A DNA stretch of 64,000 nucleotides, from NCBI GenBank assembly GCA_024244705.1, contig JAAEOK010000112.1, positions 109,673 through 173,672 on the forward strand, written 5' to 3'. The notes beneath the pieces are model-generated. The model did no database searches and was not told the origin of the DNA. It was given only the letters and a program-made list of their open reading frames with translations. Shown piece by piece: positions 9,243 to 18,926 of the stretch. Numbering within the stretch: the first letter of the stretch is position 1; every line of letters begins with the position of its first letter. A program made the position numbers and the translations under genes. This DNA comes from Alphaproteobacteria bacterium (GTDB lineage: Bacteria > Pseudomonadota > Alphaproteobacteria > JAAEOK01).

Positions 9243-11906
9243 ATGGAACTCCTGTTTGTCGTCGTCCTGGTCGTCCTCATGGCCGGCGCGTTGGCGTCCG
9301 GTTACCCGGTCGCATTCGCGCTGCCGGGCTCGGCGATTCTCACGATCGCCCTCGCCGGCCTTACGGGTGAGATATTCGCCGGCGACGCCAGTGCCTTTTT
9401 TGCCCAGGGCGGTCCCATCCAGTGGCTCAATGCCGGGGTAACGAACTTCCGTGGAATCTATTGGGAGGCTGAGCGAGATACGCTCATCGCCATCCCGCTT
9501 TTCGTGTTTATGGGCATCATGCTCGAGCGGTCGAAGATCGCCGAGGACCTCTTGGTCACCATGGCGCAGCTCTTCGGTCCGGTTCCGGGCGGCCTCGGAA
9601 TCTCTGTCGTCTTCGTCGGCGCGTTGTTGGCGGCAACCACCGGTATCGTCGGCGCCACAGTGATCGCGATGGGCCTGATTTCGCTTCCAGTAATGCTGCG
9701 AAACAATTACTCGAAGGCGCTCGCATCGGGAACGATCGCCGCTTCCGGCACGCTGGGACAAATCATCCCGCCATCGATCGTTCTGATCATTCTCGCCGAC
9801 CAGCTCTCCAATGCCACCGATCAGGCGCTCACCCTGCGCAAGGCCGAATACAAGCTGGCGACTGGATCGTCATCGCTACCAGGCGAATTTGGCCTTACCT
9901 CGGCCAGCGCGGGCGACATGTTCCTCGGCGCATTTCTGCCCGGCTTGGTGCTTGTCGGTCTGTACATCCTGTTTATTCTCGTACTCGCCCTGATCCGGCC
10001 CAAGCTGGCGCCACCCGTTCATTACGAAGGCAAATTCGACGCCAAATTCGCGGCCCGTGTGCTGCTCGTCCTGGTGCCGCCGCTGACGCTGATATTTGTC
10101 GTCCTCGGCTCGATCCTGCTTGGCATCGCCACGGTCAACCAGGCGGGTGCCATCGGTGCCATCGGCGCAATGATCATGGCCGGCTACCGCCTGACGTCCG
10201 GCAAGCGGACCTCCTTCGTCCCGGCCATCCTCGCGGTCGTGTCTCTGGCCGCGATCCTATTTTTGATCAGCACCTTCGACATCAACGTAAAGAACATACA
10301 GGACAGCGAGGACGCGCTCGGCGTCACCCTTGCCGCTATCGCCGTGGCGGTTTTCCTGTTTTCCGTCATCTGGAGCGGGTGGCGCGTCTACAAGATCGAT
10401 AAGACGCTCGAATACGTCATGATCGAGACGGCCAAGACATCGTCCTTGGTGTTCATTATTCTGCTTGGCGCTGCCATGCTGACCGCGGCATTCCGTTCTT
10501 TCGGCGGCGAGGACTTGGTACGCGAATTCCTCGGCGGCCTGCCGGGCGGGTTCATTGCCAAGTTCGTGCTCGTCATGGCGGTAATTTTCGTTCTCGGTTT
10601 CTTCCTCGACTTCATCGAGATCGCGGTGGTCGTGGTTCCGATTATCGCCCCGATCCTGCTGGCCGACCCGTCCGCCAACGTCACCGCGGTCTGGCTGGGT
10701 GTCATGATCGGCGTCAACATGCAGACCTCCTTCCTCACCCCGCCATTTGGATTTGCCCTGTTCTATCTGCGAGGTGTCGCGCCTCCCGACGTAAGAACCG
10801 TGCAAATCTATCGCGGCGTCGTGCCGTTTATTTTTCTTCAACTGGGCGCGCTCTTCATTGTCGGCGCCTATCCGCCACTCGTGAACTACCTGCCAAATCG
10901 CGTCTATCTGACCTCGGAAACCGCGCCACCACCGACAAATCCACGCCTTCAAGCATGCCTGGAGGAATTCATTTTTGACGAATACGACCAGCGTCAAACC
11001 GATCTGCGCGCCGGTATCGACAGAGCCGCTTCGCTGAATATTTCCTACCTCCCGCCGGACCTCCAAGAATCCCTGTCCGATGGTCTCGCGTCGGCGAAAA
11101 AGACGTTCGATATGGTAAATGACATCCGCGAGGCAGACGCAGCATTCGCGAACTTCCTGCCCAATTACGAGCCGTTGCATCGCGAAGTTCGGGGCTTGCA
11201 AAAACAGATGGGCCGCCTGGATGAGGAAACCAAACAACTGAAGCGCGATCTGGGCCGGCTCGAGCGGACCAAAGATGCGCCAATCGAATCTTTGGATGCG
11301 ATAAGCCGCAAGATTGAAGAAAATGAGAGCGAAAAAGCACAATATAAGGTCCAGATACCGGACGGTTGGACCCAGGCGCGAAAGGAATATACCGATCTCG
11401 AGAAGGCGGAAAGCAAGGCACGCAATCTCTACCGCCGCAATGTCGACGGGGCCTACGAGGTCGTGGCTACGGTACGCACGCTGATCGCCAGTGCCGATGA
11501 ACTCGCCGCCCTCGAACCTCAACTTGAAGGTTTGAACGCGGCGATCAATGGAGAACCGCCGGAACAGGCCATGGAAACCATTAACGAGGCGGAACGCGCT
11601 GTCGGTGCGGTGGCCGGCGGCAGTGATATCCGGTCGGCGCTTTCCAAGGCCCGCCGCGCGCTGAAGGGTGACAATCCCGATCGCGCAGAAGCGCGCGAGC
11701 ATTTGTTCAACGCACTCAAGCTATATGCCGCCGAGGTCTCGTGGCGTCAGCAGGCAGGATCCGAACTGGCGGCCGATCTCGAAGAATATGACAACGCGAT
11801 CAAGGACACGATCGGAATACGGCTGCAGGAGCGACTCCCCGTCGACTTGGCAACCGATATTGCCGCCTGCCTATCGCCCCACAGCGATATTTCGCTCCAC
11901 TTCTAG
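9243..11906 (+). CDS. TRAP transporter large permease (DctM-type) with about 340-residue C-terminal extension
   Basis: Protein of 887 residues. Residues 1 to about 545 are polytopic and match DctM: FVFMGIMLERSKIAEDLL, GTLGQIIPPSIVLII, a helical hairpin near LGFFLDFIEIAVVVVPII, and MQTSFLTPPFGFALFYLRG. Normal DctM is about 430 residues; part of the excess is an internal insertion of about 100 residues around an extra membrane helix pair. From about residue 550 on the protein is hydrophilic and charged, with Lys/Glu-rich stretches typical of coiled coils (LQKQMGRLDEETKQLKRDL). The role of this tail is unknown. No frameshift separates it from the permease. Confidence 0.88.
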   Translation: MELLFVVVLVVLMAGALASGYPVAFALPGSAILTIALAGLTGEIFAGDASAFFAQGGPIQWLNAGVTNFRGIYWEAERDTLIAIPLFVFMGIMLERSKIAEDLLVTMAQLFGPVPGGLGISVVFVGALLAATTGIVGATVIAMGLISLPVMLRNNYSKALASGTIAASGTLGQIIPPSIVLIILADQLSNATDQALTLRKAEYKLATGSSSLPGEFGLTSASAGDMFLGAFLPGLVLVGLYILFILVLALIRPKLAPPVHYEGKFDAKFAARVLLVLVPPLTLIFVVLGSILLGIATVNQAGAIGAIGAMIMAGYRLTSGKRTSFVPAILAVVSLAAILFLISTFDINVKNIQDSEDALGVTLAAIAVAVFLFSVIWSGWRVYKIDKTLEYVMIETAKTSSLVFIILLGAAMLTAAFRSFGGEDLVREFLGGLPGGFIAKFVLVMAVIFVLGFFLDFIEIAVVVVPIIAPILLADPSANVTAVWLGVMIGVNMQTSFLTPPFGFALFYLRGVAPPDVRTVQIYRGVVPFIFLQLGALFIVGAYPPLVNYLPNRVYLTSETAPPPTNPRLQACLEEFIFDEYDQRQTDLRAGIDRAASLNISYLPPDLQESLSDGLASAKKTFDMVNDIREADAAFANFLPNYEPLHREVRGLQKQMGRLDEETKQLKRDLGRLERTKDAPIESLDAISRKIEENESEKAQYKVQIPDGWTQARKEYTDLEKAESKARNLYRRNVDGAYEVVATVRTLIASADELAALEPQLEGLNAAINGEPPEQAMETINEAERAVGAVAGGSDIRSALSKARRALKGDNPDRAEAREHLFNALKLYAAEVSWRQQAGSELAADLEEYDNAIKDTIGIRLQERLPVDLATDIAACLSPHSDISLHF

Positions 11907-11963
11907 CTCTTGGCTAACGGGCCAATCGGCCCTCGACGGCGGAATTTCGAAGGTTAGAGCGTG

Positions 11964-12809
11964 ATGGAACATCGGTTTTTCACCGCCGACGTTTTCACCG
12001 ACCAAGTCTTCGGTGGCAACCCTCTGGCGGTATTTCCCGACGCGGATGCTATCGATCCGGCTCTGATGCAGCGTATTGCGAACGAGTTCAATCTATCCGA
12101 AACCGTCTTCGTGCTGCGGCCCGAAAATCCTCAACACACGCGACGGCTGCGTATCTTTACACCGGCGGTCGAATTGCCGTTTGCCGGGCATCCGACAGTT
12201 GGAACGGCATTCGTCCTTGCCGCCATAGGCGCGATCGATCTCGATGAGACCGAAACCGACATTATCTTCGAGGAAGGCGTCGGTCCCGTTCCGGTGCGAA
12301 TCGTCAGCGAGGACGGCCGGCCGGTTTTCAGCCGTCTGACCACGGCAAAATTGCCGGAACGCGGTCCGGCCGCGCCGCCACGGGAAACTCTGGCGAAGGT
12401 GCTGGGACTCGCCGCCAACGATATCGTCGAGGCGGACGACGCACCGGAAGCGTGGTCGGCCGGTGTCCCATTTCTGTTCATTCCCTTGAGCGACATGGAA
12501 GCGCTGGGTCGTGCGGCCATCGATACGACCGCGTGGCAGTCTTCTGTGGCCGGCCATTGGGCGTCGCATGTAGTTCCCTTTACGCGCCGAGACGGCGCCG
12601 ACGCCGGCATCCAAATGCGCATGTTCGCGCCCGCCATGGGTCTCATCGAGGATCCGGCCACCGGCGCCGCCGCCGCCGCCTTCGCCGGTTATTTGGCCGC
12701 CCGGGACCCGGCCACGTCGGGCCGGATGTCGTGGATTGTCGCCCAGGGTGTGGAGATGGGCCGAGCGAGCCGCCTAAACATCGATGTCGAAAAAGTGGTG
12801 GCGCCATAA
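11964..12809 (+). CDS. PhzF family isomerase-like protein
   Basis: Protein of 281 residues with the PhzF two-domain fold signature: YTADVFTD-type start (FFTADVFTDQVFGGNPLAV), catalytic Glu region FNLSETVF, and FTPAVELPFAGHPTVGTA. Near the C-terminus GLIEDPATGAAAAAFAGYL is the second conserved glycine-rich block. PhzF isomerises a dihydroanthranilate in phenazine synthesis, but most chromosomal homologues, including this isolated one, have no phenazine genes nearby and no known substrate. A GTG directly before the ATG (11961) is an alternative start. Confidence 0.87.
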   Translation: MEHRFFTADVFTDQVFGGNPLAVFPDADAIDPALMQRIANEFNLSETVFVLRPENPQHTRRLRIFTPAVELPFAGHPTVGTAFVLAAIGAIDLDETETDIIFEEGVGPVPVRIVSEDGRPVFSRLTTAKLPERGPAAPPRETLAKVLGLAANDIVEADDAPEAWSAGVPFLFIPLSDMEALGRAAIDTTAWQSSVAGHWASHVVPFTRRDGADAGIQMRMFAPAMGLIEDPATGAAAAAFAGYLAARDPATSGRMSWIVAQGVEMGRASRLNIDVEKVVAP

Positions 12810-12968
12810 CGGCGGTCCATGTTGGCGGCACATCGGTCCTCGTAAGCGAAGGAACGATGCGTTTACCGGATTAGGAGCCGGGCGCCCAGCTCGAGATCGC
12901 TCATTAAGAATTATACAATTTATATGTTTATTAACGATTTCTAAACGAAACTCTTCTATCGTCGCGAG

Positions 12969-13073
12969 TATAGGGATACCACCACTTTCGACAGGTCTGA
13001 CGAACCAACCCCTCGTTGAGGCCTCCCTATTGATCTTGGAGCCACCTTGACCCCGGTGGCTCCAAGCATTTTT
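12969..13073 (+). ncRNA. Candidate small RNA, paralogous to the one at 29.1 kb
   Basis: Non-coding unit between convergent genes: AT-rich upstream DNA, a possible -10 (TATAGG), then a strong Rho-independent terminator. Bases 12977-13000 (TACCACC, 2 extra bases, TTTCGACAG, TCTGA) closely resemble 29157-29177, which also lies in a non-coding unit ending in a terminator. The transcript would be roughly 95-100 nt and contains a CCTCC stretch (13022-13026), an anti-Shine-Dalgarno-like motif seen in some alphaproteobacterial small RNAs. The 5' end is uncertain. Confidence 0.45.
13036..13073 (+). terminator. Rho-independent terminator of the candidate small RNA
   Basis: Perfect 11-bp stem (13036-13046 with 13055-13065, TTGGAGCCACC) with an 8-base loop, followed by GCATTTTT. 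The T-run is on the + strand, so it serves + strand transcription; it may also limit read-through into parC from the other side. Confidence 0.85.
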
Positions 13074-13103
13074 GCACCATGCACGGATAGACCGCCGCCA
13101 AAC

Positions 13104-15326
13104 CTAGGCAAACCGGTTACTGCGCGGAAAACCAGCCGGCGGCAGGCGCCCCGCTTGGCCTCGTTTGCCGACCCAATCCGAAATATCGGTGAATGTTCTG
13201 GTCCGATCCCCGGTCCGGCAGGCAATGCCGTCGGCGAGCGTGAACACCGCGATGTCCGATAGACCGCCTTGCTTGTAGCGCTGGAGAATGACCCCCCGGC
13301 CACGGGTCATCACCGGCAATTCGTCCAATGGAAAGATCAAGAGCTTACGGTTGTCGCCAATAACCGCGGCATGATCGCCCTCCGCGACGGTGCAGGTCTG
13401 AGCCTCCGCTCCACTCGGGACGTTCAGGACCTGTTTGCCGGCTCGGGTTTGAGCCGCCACCACCTCCTCCGGGACGAGGAATCCTCGGCCATCGCTGGAA
13501 GCAACCAAGAGCTTACGGTCCGGCCGATGAACGAACAGGGCGACGATGTCCTGATCGTTGCCCAGGTCGCACATCAGGCGAATCGGCTCGCCATGACCGC
13601 GGCCGCCGGGCAATTTGTCGACCCCTAAGGTATAGAAGCGCCCATTGGTCCCAAACACCAGCAGGCGATCCGTGGTCTGGGCGTTTAGGATGAACCGCGC
13701 TCGATCGCCTTCCTTGTATTTCGCATCACGGGGATCGTCGAGGTGCCCTCGGGCAGCCCTAATCCAACCCTTTTCCGAGCACAGGATGGTGACCGGTTCG
13801 CGTTCGATCAAAGCCTCCAGCGGAACGATCTCTGCCGTTACGCCGTCACCAATCGTCGTCCGCCGCCTGCCGGGTTCTGTTTTCTGCCCGAATTGCGATC
13901 GCGTTTCCGCGATCTCGTCGGCGACGCGCTTCCACTGGCGTTTCTTGTCACGAAGAAGGCCGGTCAGCGCTTTCTTCTCCCCGCTCAACGACTTGTGTTC
14001 GTCGCGGATCGCGACCTCTTCCAGCTTGCGCAATGCGCGCAACCGCATGTTGAGGACGGCCTCGGCCTGGAGATCGGACAATTTCCATTTCTTCATCATC
14101 GCCGCTTTCGGCTCGTCCTCTTCGCGTATGATGCGAATCACCTCGTCGATGTTGAGGTAGGCGATCAGGTAGCCGTCGAGGACCTCCAAGCGGTGAGCAA
14201 TCTTTCCGAGACGATGGTTCGTACGGCGCTTTAGAACCACCATTCGGTGGTCGAGGTATGCTTGGAGAACCTCGCGGAGGCTCATGACCCGCGGCGTCTG
14301 CTCGGCGTCAAGTACGTTCATATTGAGACCGAAACGGCTCTCCAGATCGGTTTGTCGGTAGAGCGTCTCCATCAGCAACGCGGCGTCGATATTGCGGCTC
14401 TTGGGCACCAGTACCAGTCTCAGGTCGGCCGCGGATTCATCGCGAATGTCGCCGAGCAGCCCAAGCTTCTTATTGTTCAGGAGCTCCGCGATCTTCTCGA
14501 CCAGCCGTCCTTTCTGGACCTGGTACGGGATTTCGGTGACGACGATCTCGTAGAGCCCACCTTTTTGTTTCTCGACCTGCCACTTGGCGCGGACGCGAAA
14601 GCTCCCACGACCGGAGGTATAGGCTTCGATCACGGCGCTACGCGGTTCGACCAGCTCGCCACCGGTGGGAAAGTCGGGGCCCGGTATGAGATCGACCAAT
14701 TTGGCTATGGTCGCGTTGGGAAACTTTATCAGATGGAGGAGTGCGCCGCACAGCTCGCCTACGTTGTGAGGCGGAATATTGGTCGCCATTCCAACCGCAA
14801 TCCCGGTTGCGCCATTGGCCAACAGATTGGGGAAATTGGCGGGCAGCACCAGCGGCTCCTCGCCTTCGCCATCATAAGTATCGCGGAAATCAACCGTGTC
14901 CTCGTCGATGCCGTCGAGAAGCGCCTGCGCGATCGCCGTCAGCCGCGCTTCGGTGTAGCGCATGGCAGCGGGATTATCGCCGTCGATATTGCCAAAATTA
15001 CCTTGCCCGTCGACCAGCGGGTAACGCACGGCAAAGTCCTGCGCGAGCCGCACCAATGTGTCATAAATTGCCGCATCACCATGGGGATGGTACTTACCCA
15101 TCACATCGCCGACAACGCGGGCGCACTTCTTATAACCGGATGCGGGATCGAGCTTGAGCTGGCGCATCGCATATAGCAGACGGCGGTGAACCGGCTTCAG
15201 CCCGTCGCGAACATCCGGCAACGACCGTGCCATGATGGTTGAAAGCGCATAGGACAGATAGCGCTCGCTGAGTGCGTCGCCGAGGGGTATTTCCTCTATC
15301 CGCGCGGCAGGTGTCTTGGATGCCAT
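13104..15326 (-). CDS. parC: DNA topoisomerase IV subunit A
   Basis: Type IIA topoisomerase subunit of 740 residues that decatenates daughter chromosomes with ParE. The breakage-reunion domain shows [42 protein letters not shown] and the active-site tyrosine in [11 protein letters not shown]. The C-terminal part carries degenerate beta-pinwheel repeats. The shorter C-terminal region and lack of a full GyrA box support ParC over GyrA. The ribosome binding site AGGAGG lies in the end of recO, whose stop is 8 bp upstream, so it is the last gene of the lepB-rnc-era-recO-parC run. Confidence 0.95.
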   Translation of the reverse strand: MASKTPAARIEEIPLGDALSERYLSYALSTIMARSLPDVRDGLKPVHRRLLYAMRQLKLDPASGYKKCARVVGDVMGKYHPHGDAAIYDTLVRLAQDFAVRYPLVDGQGNFGNIDGDNPAAMRYTEARLTAIAQALLDGIDEDTVDFRDTYDGEGEEPLVLPANFPNLLANGATGIAVGMATNIPPHNVGELCGALLHLIKFPNATIAKLVDLIPGPDFPTGGELVEPRSAVIEAYTSGRGSFRVRAKWQVEKQKGGLYEIVVTEIPYQVQKGRLVEKIAELLNNKKLGLLGDIRDESAADLRLVLVPKSRNIDAALLMETLYRQTDLESRFGLNMNVLDAEQTPRVMSLREVLQAYLDHRMVVLKRRTNHRLGKIAHRLEVLDGYLIAYLNIDEVIRIIREEDEPKAAMMKKWKLSDLQAEAVLNMRLRALRKLEEVAIRDEHKSLSGEKKALTGLLRDKKRQWKRVADEIAETRSQFGQKTEPGRRRTTIGDGVTAEIVPLEALIEREPVTILCSEKGWIRAARGHLDDPRDAKYKEGDRARFILNAQTTDRLLVFGTNGRFYTLGVDKLPGGRGHGEPIRLMCDLGNDQDIVALFVHRPDRKLLVASSDGRGFLVPEEVVAAQTRAGKQVLNVPSGAEAQTCTVAEGDHAAVIGDNRKLLIFPLDELPVMTRGRGVILQRYKQGGLSDIAVFTLADGIACRTGDRTRTFTDISDWVGKRGQAGRLPPAGFPRSNRFA

Positions 15327-15334
15327 CGGACCTC

Positions 15335-16069
15335 CTATCTACTATATATAGTAGCCGGTCGGCGCAGGCGGTCAACAAATCGTATGCGAGCCGCGGGAAT
15401 TTGGCGTTCAAGAACGGTATAGACGCGGCTTTCCAGGAAGTAGCCGGTGAGCACCAGTCCGTCGCTCACCGCCACCTCGTCCGGCTCGCCCTGACCGATC
15501 AAGAATCCGGGCAACGGCAGCAGGCGTTCGCGGTAGGGTGCCCCCGCCTGACGTGAAACGGCGCGGCCAGACTTTGGCGAAACATAAGCCAAGTCATCGG
15601 TGCTCCCGGTCGCCGCGCAAGCGGCGAGATCGAGTCCATAGCCGAGATCCGTGAGTAGGATCAACTCCCACTCGACAAACGCACGCAGCCAATCGCCTCC
15701 ATCAAGATGATCCAGGAATGTGCAGAAAGCGGCATAGAGCCGTGGATGTTCCTCTCGCTCGGGCAGCGCGGTCTCGGCAACCGCGCAGGCCGCCGTCAAC
15801 GCCGACAGGCGCAGCGGTTCGTCAAGCAACACGGCGGCGGGAGCGGCGATCAATTCGCAACTGTAGCTTCCCAGGTGCTCGGCAAGGCGCCCACGCCACC
15901 CGGCACCGACCTTGTTGCCTGGGAGATACATGCCGCGCCCCCGCGCGCCCGCCCCGCCACGTACCAATCCCGCGTGACGACCGTGAGCCCGGGTCAAGAG
16001 CTGGACGATTACCGCGTGCTCGCCATGCTTACGCGCCGAAAGGACGACACCTTCATCGGTCCAATTCAT
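15335..16069 (-). CDS. recO: DNA repair protein RecO
   Basis: Recombination mediator of about 244 residues that helps RecR load RecA on SSB-coated DNA in the RecFOR pathway. The N-terminal OB fold starts [17 protein letters not shown]; the alphaproteobacterial hallmark [20 protein letters not shown] and the following LLPLPGFL are present. A GTG one codon earlier is an alternative start. It lies 15 bp after era and 8 bp before parC on the same strand. Confidence 0.93.
   Translation of the reverse strand: MNWTDEGVVLSARKHGEHAVIVQLLTRAHGRHAGLVRGGAGARGRGMYLPGNKVGAGWRGRLAEHLGSYSCELIAAPAAVLLDEPLRLSALTAACAVAETALPEREEHPRLYAAFCTFLDHLDGGDWLRAFVEWELILLTDLGYGLDLAACAATGSTDDLAYVSPKSGRAVSRQAGAPYRERLLPLPGFLIGQGEPDEVAVSDGLVLTGYFLESRVYTVLERQIPAARIRFVDRLRRPATIYSR
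15339..15354. repeat. Perfect 16-bp AT-rich palindrome at the recO/parC junction
   Basis: CTACTATATATAGTAG reads the same on both strands. It lies inside the last codons of recO, about 13 bp upstream of the parC start. It could be an operator-like or cruciform site for parC, or a chance result of codon choice. Confidence 0.4.
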
Positions 16070-16084
16070 CACCCTGTCAGCGGA

Positions 16085-16996
16085 TTAGGCATCGAAATCG
16101 AGACCAAGGTCGCGGTATCGCTCCGGATCGTCGATCCACTTTTCGCGTGTCTTTACGTGAAGAAACAAATGGACTTTCCGATCCAAGATCGTCATCAATT
16201 CCTCGCGTGCCGCAGCGCCGATCGCTTTGACGCGCTGGCCTCCTTTGCCGAGAACAATCGCCTTTTGGCTTGGACGCTGGACATAGACAATTTGGCCGAC
16301 GCGAACGCTGCCGTCATCGAATTCCTGCCACGATTCGGTTTCGACGGCGGCGCTATACGGAAGCTCGCGATGGAGCTGCAGATACAGTTTTTCACGCGTG
16401 ATTTCGGCGGCCAGTAGTCGTAACGGCATATCGGAAATTTGATCGGCCGGGAACAACCACGGCCCGGGCGGCACGGCCCGCGCAAGGTAGCTGGAGAGAT
16501 CCCCTACTCCATCGCCGGTGAGCGCCGAAATCATGAAGAATTCCTCGTATGAAGCCTGCTCATTCAGGCGTTCCGTGAGCAGCAGCAGAGACGACCGTTT
16601 CACGATATCGATCTTGTTCAGCACGGCGATCGATTTGCGCCCGTTCTCCCGCAGGCCTTCGACAATCCGCTGGGTGTCGGAATCGACACGACGGTTTGCA
16701 TCGATAATCAGCGCCACCAGGTCCGCGCCGCTCGCGCTTTGCCATGCGGCCCTCACCATCGCCCGATCGAGGCGGCGGCGCGGTTCGAAAATTCCCGGTG
16801 TGTCGACGAATATGACCTGGGATTGTTCGATGATCGAAATACCGAGGACACGGCTGCGCGTGGTCTGAACCTTAGGCGAAACGATGGACACTTTGCTGCC
16901 AACGAGAGCATTTAGCAGCGTCGATTTCCCGGTGTTGGGGGCTCCCACCAGAGCGACATAGCCGCAGCGCTTCTCCGTTCGCGTGCCGTTATTCAC
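16085..16996 (-). CDS. era: GTPase Era
   Basis: Ribosome-associated GTPase of 303 residues that binds the 3' end of 16S rRNA during 30S maturation. G1 is GAPNTGKST, G3 is DTPGIF, G4 is NKID; the C-terminal KH domain includes SQKAIVLGKGGQRVKAIG. The start is a GTG that overlaps the end of rnc by 8 bp, giving translational coupling, the usual rnc-era arrangement. Confidence 0.96.
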   Translation of the reverse strand: MNNGTRTEKRCGYVALVGAPNTGKSTLLNALVGSKVSIVSPKVQTTRSRVLGISIIEQSQVIFVDTPGIFEPRRRLDRAMVRAAWQSASGADLVALIIDANRRVDSDTQRIVEGLRENGRKSIAVLNKIDIVKRSSLLLLTERLNEQASYEEFFMISALTGDGVGDLSSYLARAVPPGPWLFPADQISDMPLRLLAAEITREKLYLQLHRELPYSAAVETESWQEFDDGSVRVGQIVYVQRPSQKAIVLGKGGQRVKAIGAAAREELMTILDRKVHLFLHVKTREKWIDDPERYRDLGLDFDA

Positions 16997-17693
16997 GGCT
17001 TGCCATCTCGATTGCCTTCAGCAGCGCTGCCGCCGCCGCCTGTTCGGCCGCCCGTTTGGACGGCCCCTTTGCCCGAGCCGGCCCGTGACCCTTGACGGTA
17101 ACCTCGATCGTGAATTCGGGTTCATGCGCCGGCCCCTCTGCGGCTACTGTTTCATACACGGGTAAAGGCTTGCCCCGACCCTGCGCCCACTCCTGGAGTG
17201 CCGTTTTGGCGTCCATCGGCGGGGTCTCGTTCTCATCCATGAGAGGGGTCCAAAATCGCTCGATGAATCGTCGCGCCACGTCGAGTCCGCCATCGAGATA
17301 GAGCGCCGCGATAACCGCCTCGCATGAATCGGCCAGGACCGCCGGGCTGCCGCGACCGCCGGAATCGGCCTCGCCGGCCGAAAGAATGACGTAGTTGCCG
17401 AGATCGATCGCTTCGGCGACGCGAACCAGGCTTTCTCGCCTCACCAAAGCGACAAAGCGGCGCGACAGCGCACCCTCGTCCTCGTCCGGAAACGAATGAA
17501 AGAGCAAATCGGCCATCACCAGGCCGAGAACTCGGTCGCCCAGGAACTCGAGGCGTTCATAACCGTGGATGGAGCCGTCCGCCGACGCCATGGCGCTGGG
17601 ATGGCAAAGCGCTTCCCGCAAGATGAACGGCCGCTCGAATTGGTGGCCTAATGTCGCGGCCAGATCGTCGAGGGAAAAGGCGTCGAGTGACAC
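16989..17693 (-). CDS. rnc: Ribonuclease III
   Basis: Double-strand-specific endoribonuclease for rRNA and mRNA processing. It has the signature ERLEFLGDRVLGLVMAD, the second acidic catalytic cluster in LADSCEAVIAALYLDGG and a C-terminal dsRNA-binding domain ending SKRAAEQAAAAALLKAIE. I chose the GTG at 17693, which overlaps the lepB stop (TAGTG). It gives 234 residues and an N-terminus of about ten residues before the first helix, as in E. coli. The frame is open up to 17756, but that start would reach well into lepB. Confidence 0.93.
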   Translation of the reverse strand: MSLDAFSLDDLAATLGHQFERPFILREALCHPSAMASADGSIHGYERLEFLGDRVLGLVMADLLFHSFPDEDEGALSRRFVALVRRESLVRVAEAIDLGNYVILSAGEADSGGRGSPAVLADSCEAVIAALYLDGGLDVARRFIERFWTPLMDENETPPMDAKTALQEWAQGRGKPLPVYETVAAEGPAHEPEFTIEVTVKGHGPARAKGPSKRAAEQAAAAALLKAIEMASRE

Positions 17694-18457
17694 TAGTTTA
17701 TCAAGTCGAATATGCGGGAATATCGGATCGCCCATGGCCACTTCCAGATTTCCCATAAGCGCGCATCGCCATTCGTCGAGAAAAAGATAATTTCGGCGCG
17801 GCCGACAAGATTCTCGAACGGAACGAAACCCACCCCGTTCTGAAACCGGCTGTCGAGCGAGTTGTCCCGGTTGTCGCCCATGACGAAGAAATGGTCCTCC
17901 GGCACAAGAAACTCGGATGTGTTGTCGAACGCGGCCGCATCCGACTCCTCGATAATGAGATGGGCACGGCCATTCGGCAGCACCTCGATATATTGGTGCA
18001 GCGGGCCGCGGGCGCCGACCCCCGATGGCGGATTGTAATCTTGAATTCGCTGGCGTTCGACCGCTGTGCCGTTGATGTGAAGAATGCCATCAATGACCTG
18101 GATACGGTCACCGGGCAGGCCAATGATCCGTTTGATATAATCCGTGCTGTTGTCTCGCGGCAGCTTGAATACGGCGACATCGCCTTGCTCGGGAAGGCTG
18201 GCAATGACGCGGCCGCTGAATATCGGCAGGCCAAGCGGAATGGAGTAACGGCTATAGCCATACGAAAATTTTGAAACGAAAAGGTAATCCCCGACGAGCA
18301 GCGTCGGCACCATGGAGCCGGATGGAATATTGAACGGCTCAAAAGCGAAGGTCCGGATAAACAGGGCGATCAGAACTGCATACGCAATGACGCGGAGGGT
18401 CTCCCAGATACCGCCGCTGCTCTTCTTTTTTGCCATTATTTTTGCCTTAGCCGTCAT
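17693..18457 (-). CDS. lepB: Signal peptidase I
   Basis: Inner-membrane leader peptidase of about 254 residues that cleaves Sec and Tat signal peptides. There is one N-terminal transmembrane segment (residues about 20-40), the catalytic serine in PSGSMVPTLLVGDYLFV, the catalytic lysine in DYIKRIIGLPGD and the box E motif VMGDNRDNSLDSR. The ATG at 18457 is preferred over an upstream TTG; an ATG seven codons on is also possible. It is the first gene of the coupled lepB-rnc-era set. Confidence 0.94.
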   Translation of the reverse strand: MTAKAKIMAKKKSSGGIWETLRVIAYAVLIALFIRTFAFEPFNIPSGSMVPTLLVGDYLFVSKFSYGYSRYSIPLGLPIFSGRVIASLPEQGDVAVFKLPRDNSTDYIKRIIGLPGDRIQVIDGILHINGTAVERQRIQDYNPPSGVGARGPLHQYIEVLPNGRAHLIIEESDAAAFDNTSEFLVPEDHFFVMGDNRDNSLDSRFQNGVGFVPFENLVGRAEIIFFSTNGDARLWEIWKWPWAIRYSRIFDLIN

Positions 18458-18514
18458 TGTTCTTGCCAATGTCCTGTCACAAAACGCTATCGATTACCGA
18501 TTTCACAATAGCCT

Positions 18515-18916
18515 TCATTCGCCGTGCGCCGCGGAGATGATGACAATTGCCTGGGCCAACGGAAAATCGTCCGTAATCGAAAGATCGATCTTGGCCGTCA
18601 TGCCCAAAGGGGTGATTTCCCTGAGGCGTTCGGCCGCCCCGCCGGTAAGCTGCATTGTCGGTTTGCCGCCAGGTAAATTTATCACCCCTAGATCCCGCCA
18701 ATAGACACCGCGCCGGAATCCGGTGCCGAGTGCCTTGCTGCACGCTTCCTTTGCAGCGAATCGCTTGGCGTAGCTATCGGCACGGCGGTGGCGGCGGTCG
18801 GATTTTTCGCGCTCGATGTCGGTAAAAACGCGCAGGATAAAGCGATCGCCGAATCGGTCCAATGTCTGTTCGACGCGGCGAATATCGATCAGGTCGCTAC
18901 CGATTCCGATAATCAT
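18515..18916 (-). CDS. acpS: Holo-[acyl-carrier-protein] synthase
   Basis: Phosphopantetheinyl transferase of 133 residues that activates ACP for fatty-acid synthesis. The Mg-binding aspartate is in [16 protein letters not shown] and the second motif is [16 protein letters not shown]. The ATG at 18916 gives the standard N-terminus 10 bp after the pdxJ stop; a GTG at 18943 would overlap pdxJ. pdxJ-acpS is a widespread pair. Confidence 0.95.
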   Translation of the reverse strand: MIIGIGSDLIDIRRVEQTLDRFGDRFILRVFTDIEREKSDRRHRRADSYAKRFAAKEACSKALGTGFRRGVYWRDLGVINLPGGKPTMQLTGGAAERLREITPLGMTAKIDLSITDDFPLAQAIVIISAAHGE

Positions 18917-18926
18917 TGCGACATGG

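Larger units (their letters stand above)
12810..13103. other. Intergenic region between convergent phzF-like and parC genes, AT-rich core
   Basis: About 290 bp. Bases 12901-12960 are strikingly AT-rich compared with the surroundings, as expected for a promoter or curved DNA. A possible -10 (TATAGG, 12969-12974) and the terminator at 13036-13073 follow. No open frame of useful length with a ribosome binding site was seen. Confidence 0.5.

Noticed and set aside
10257..11702. 481-residue open frame on the - strand opposite the TRAP large permease
   Set aside because: Shadow frame; the + strand permease and its tail form one uninterrupted frame with membrane-helix motifs.
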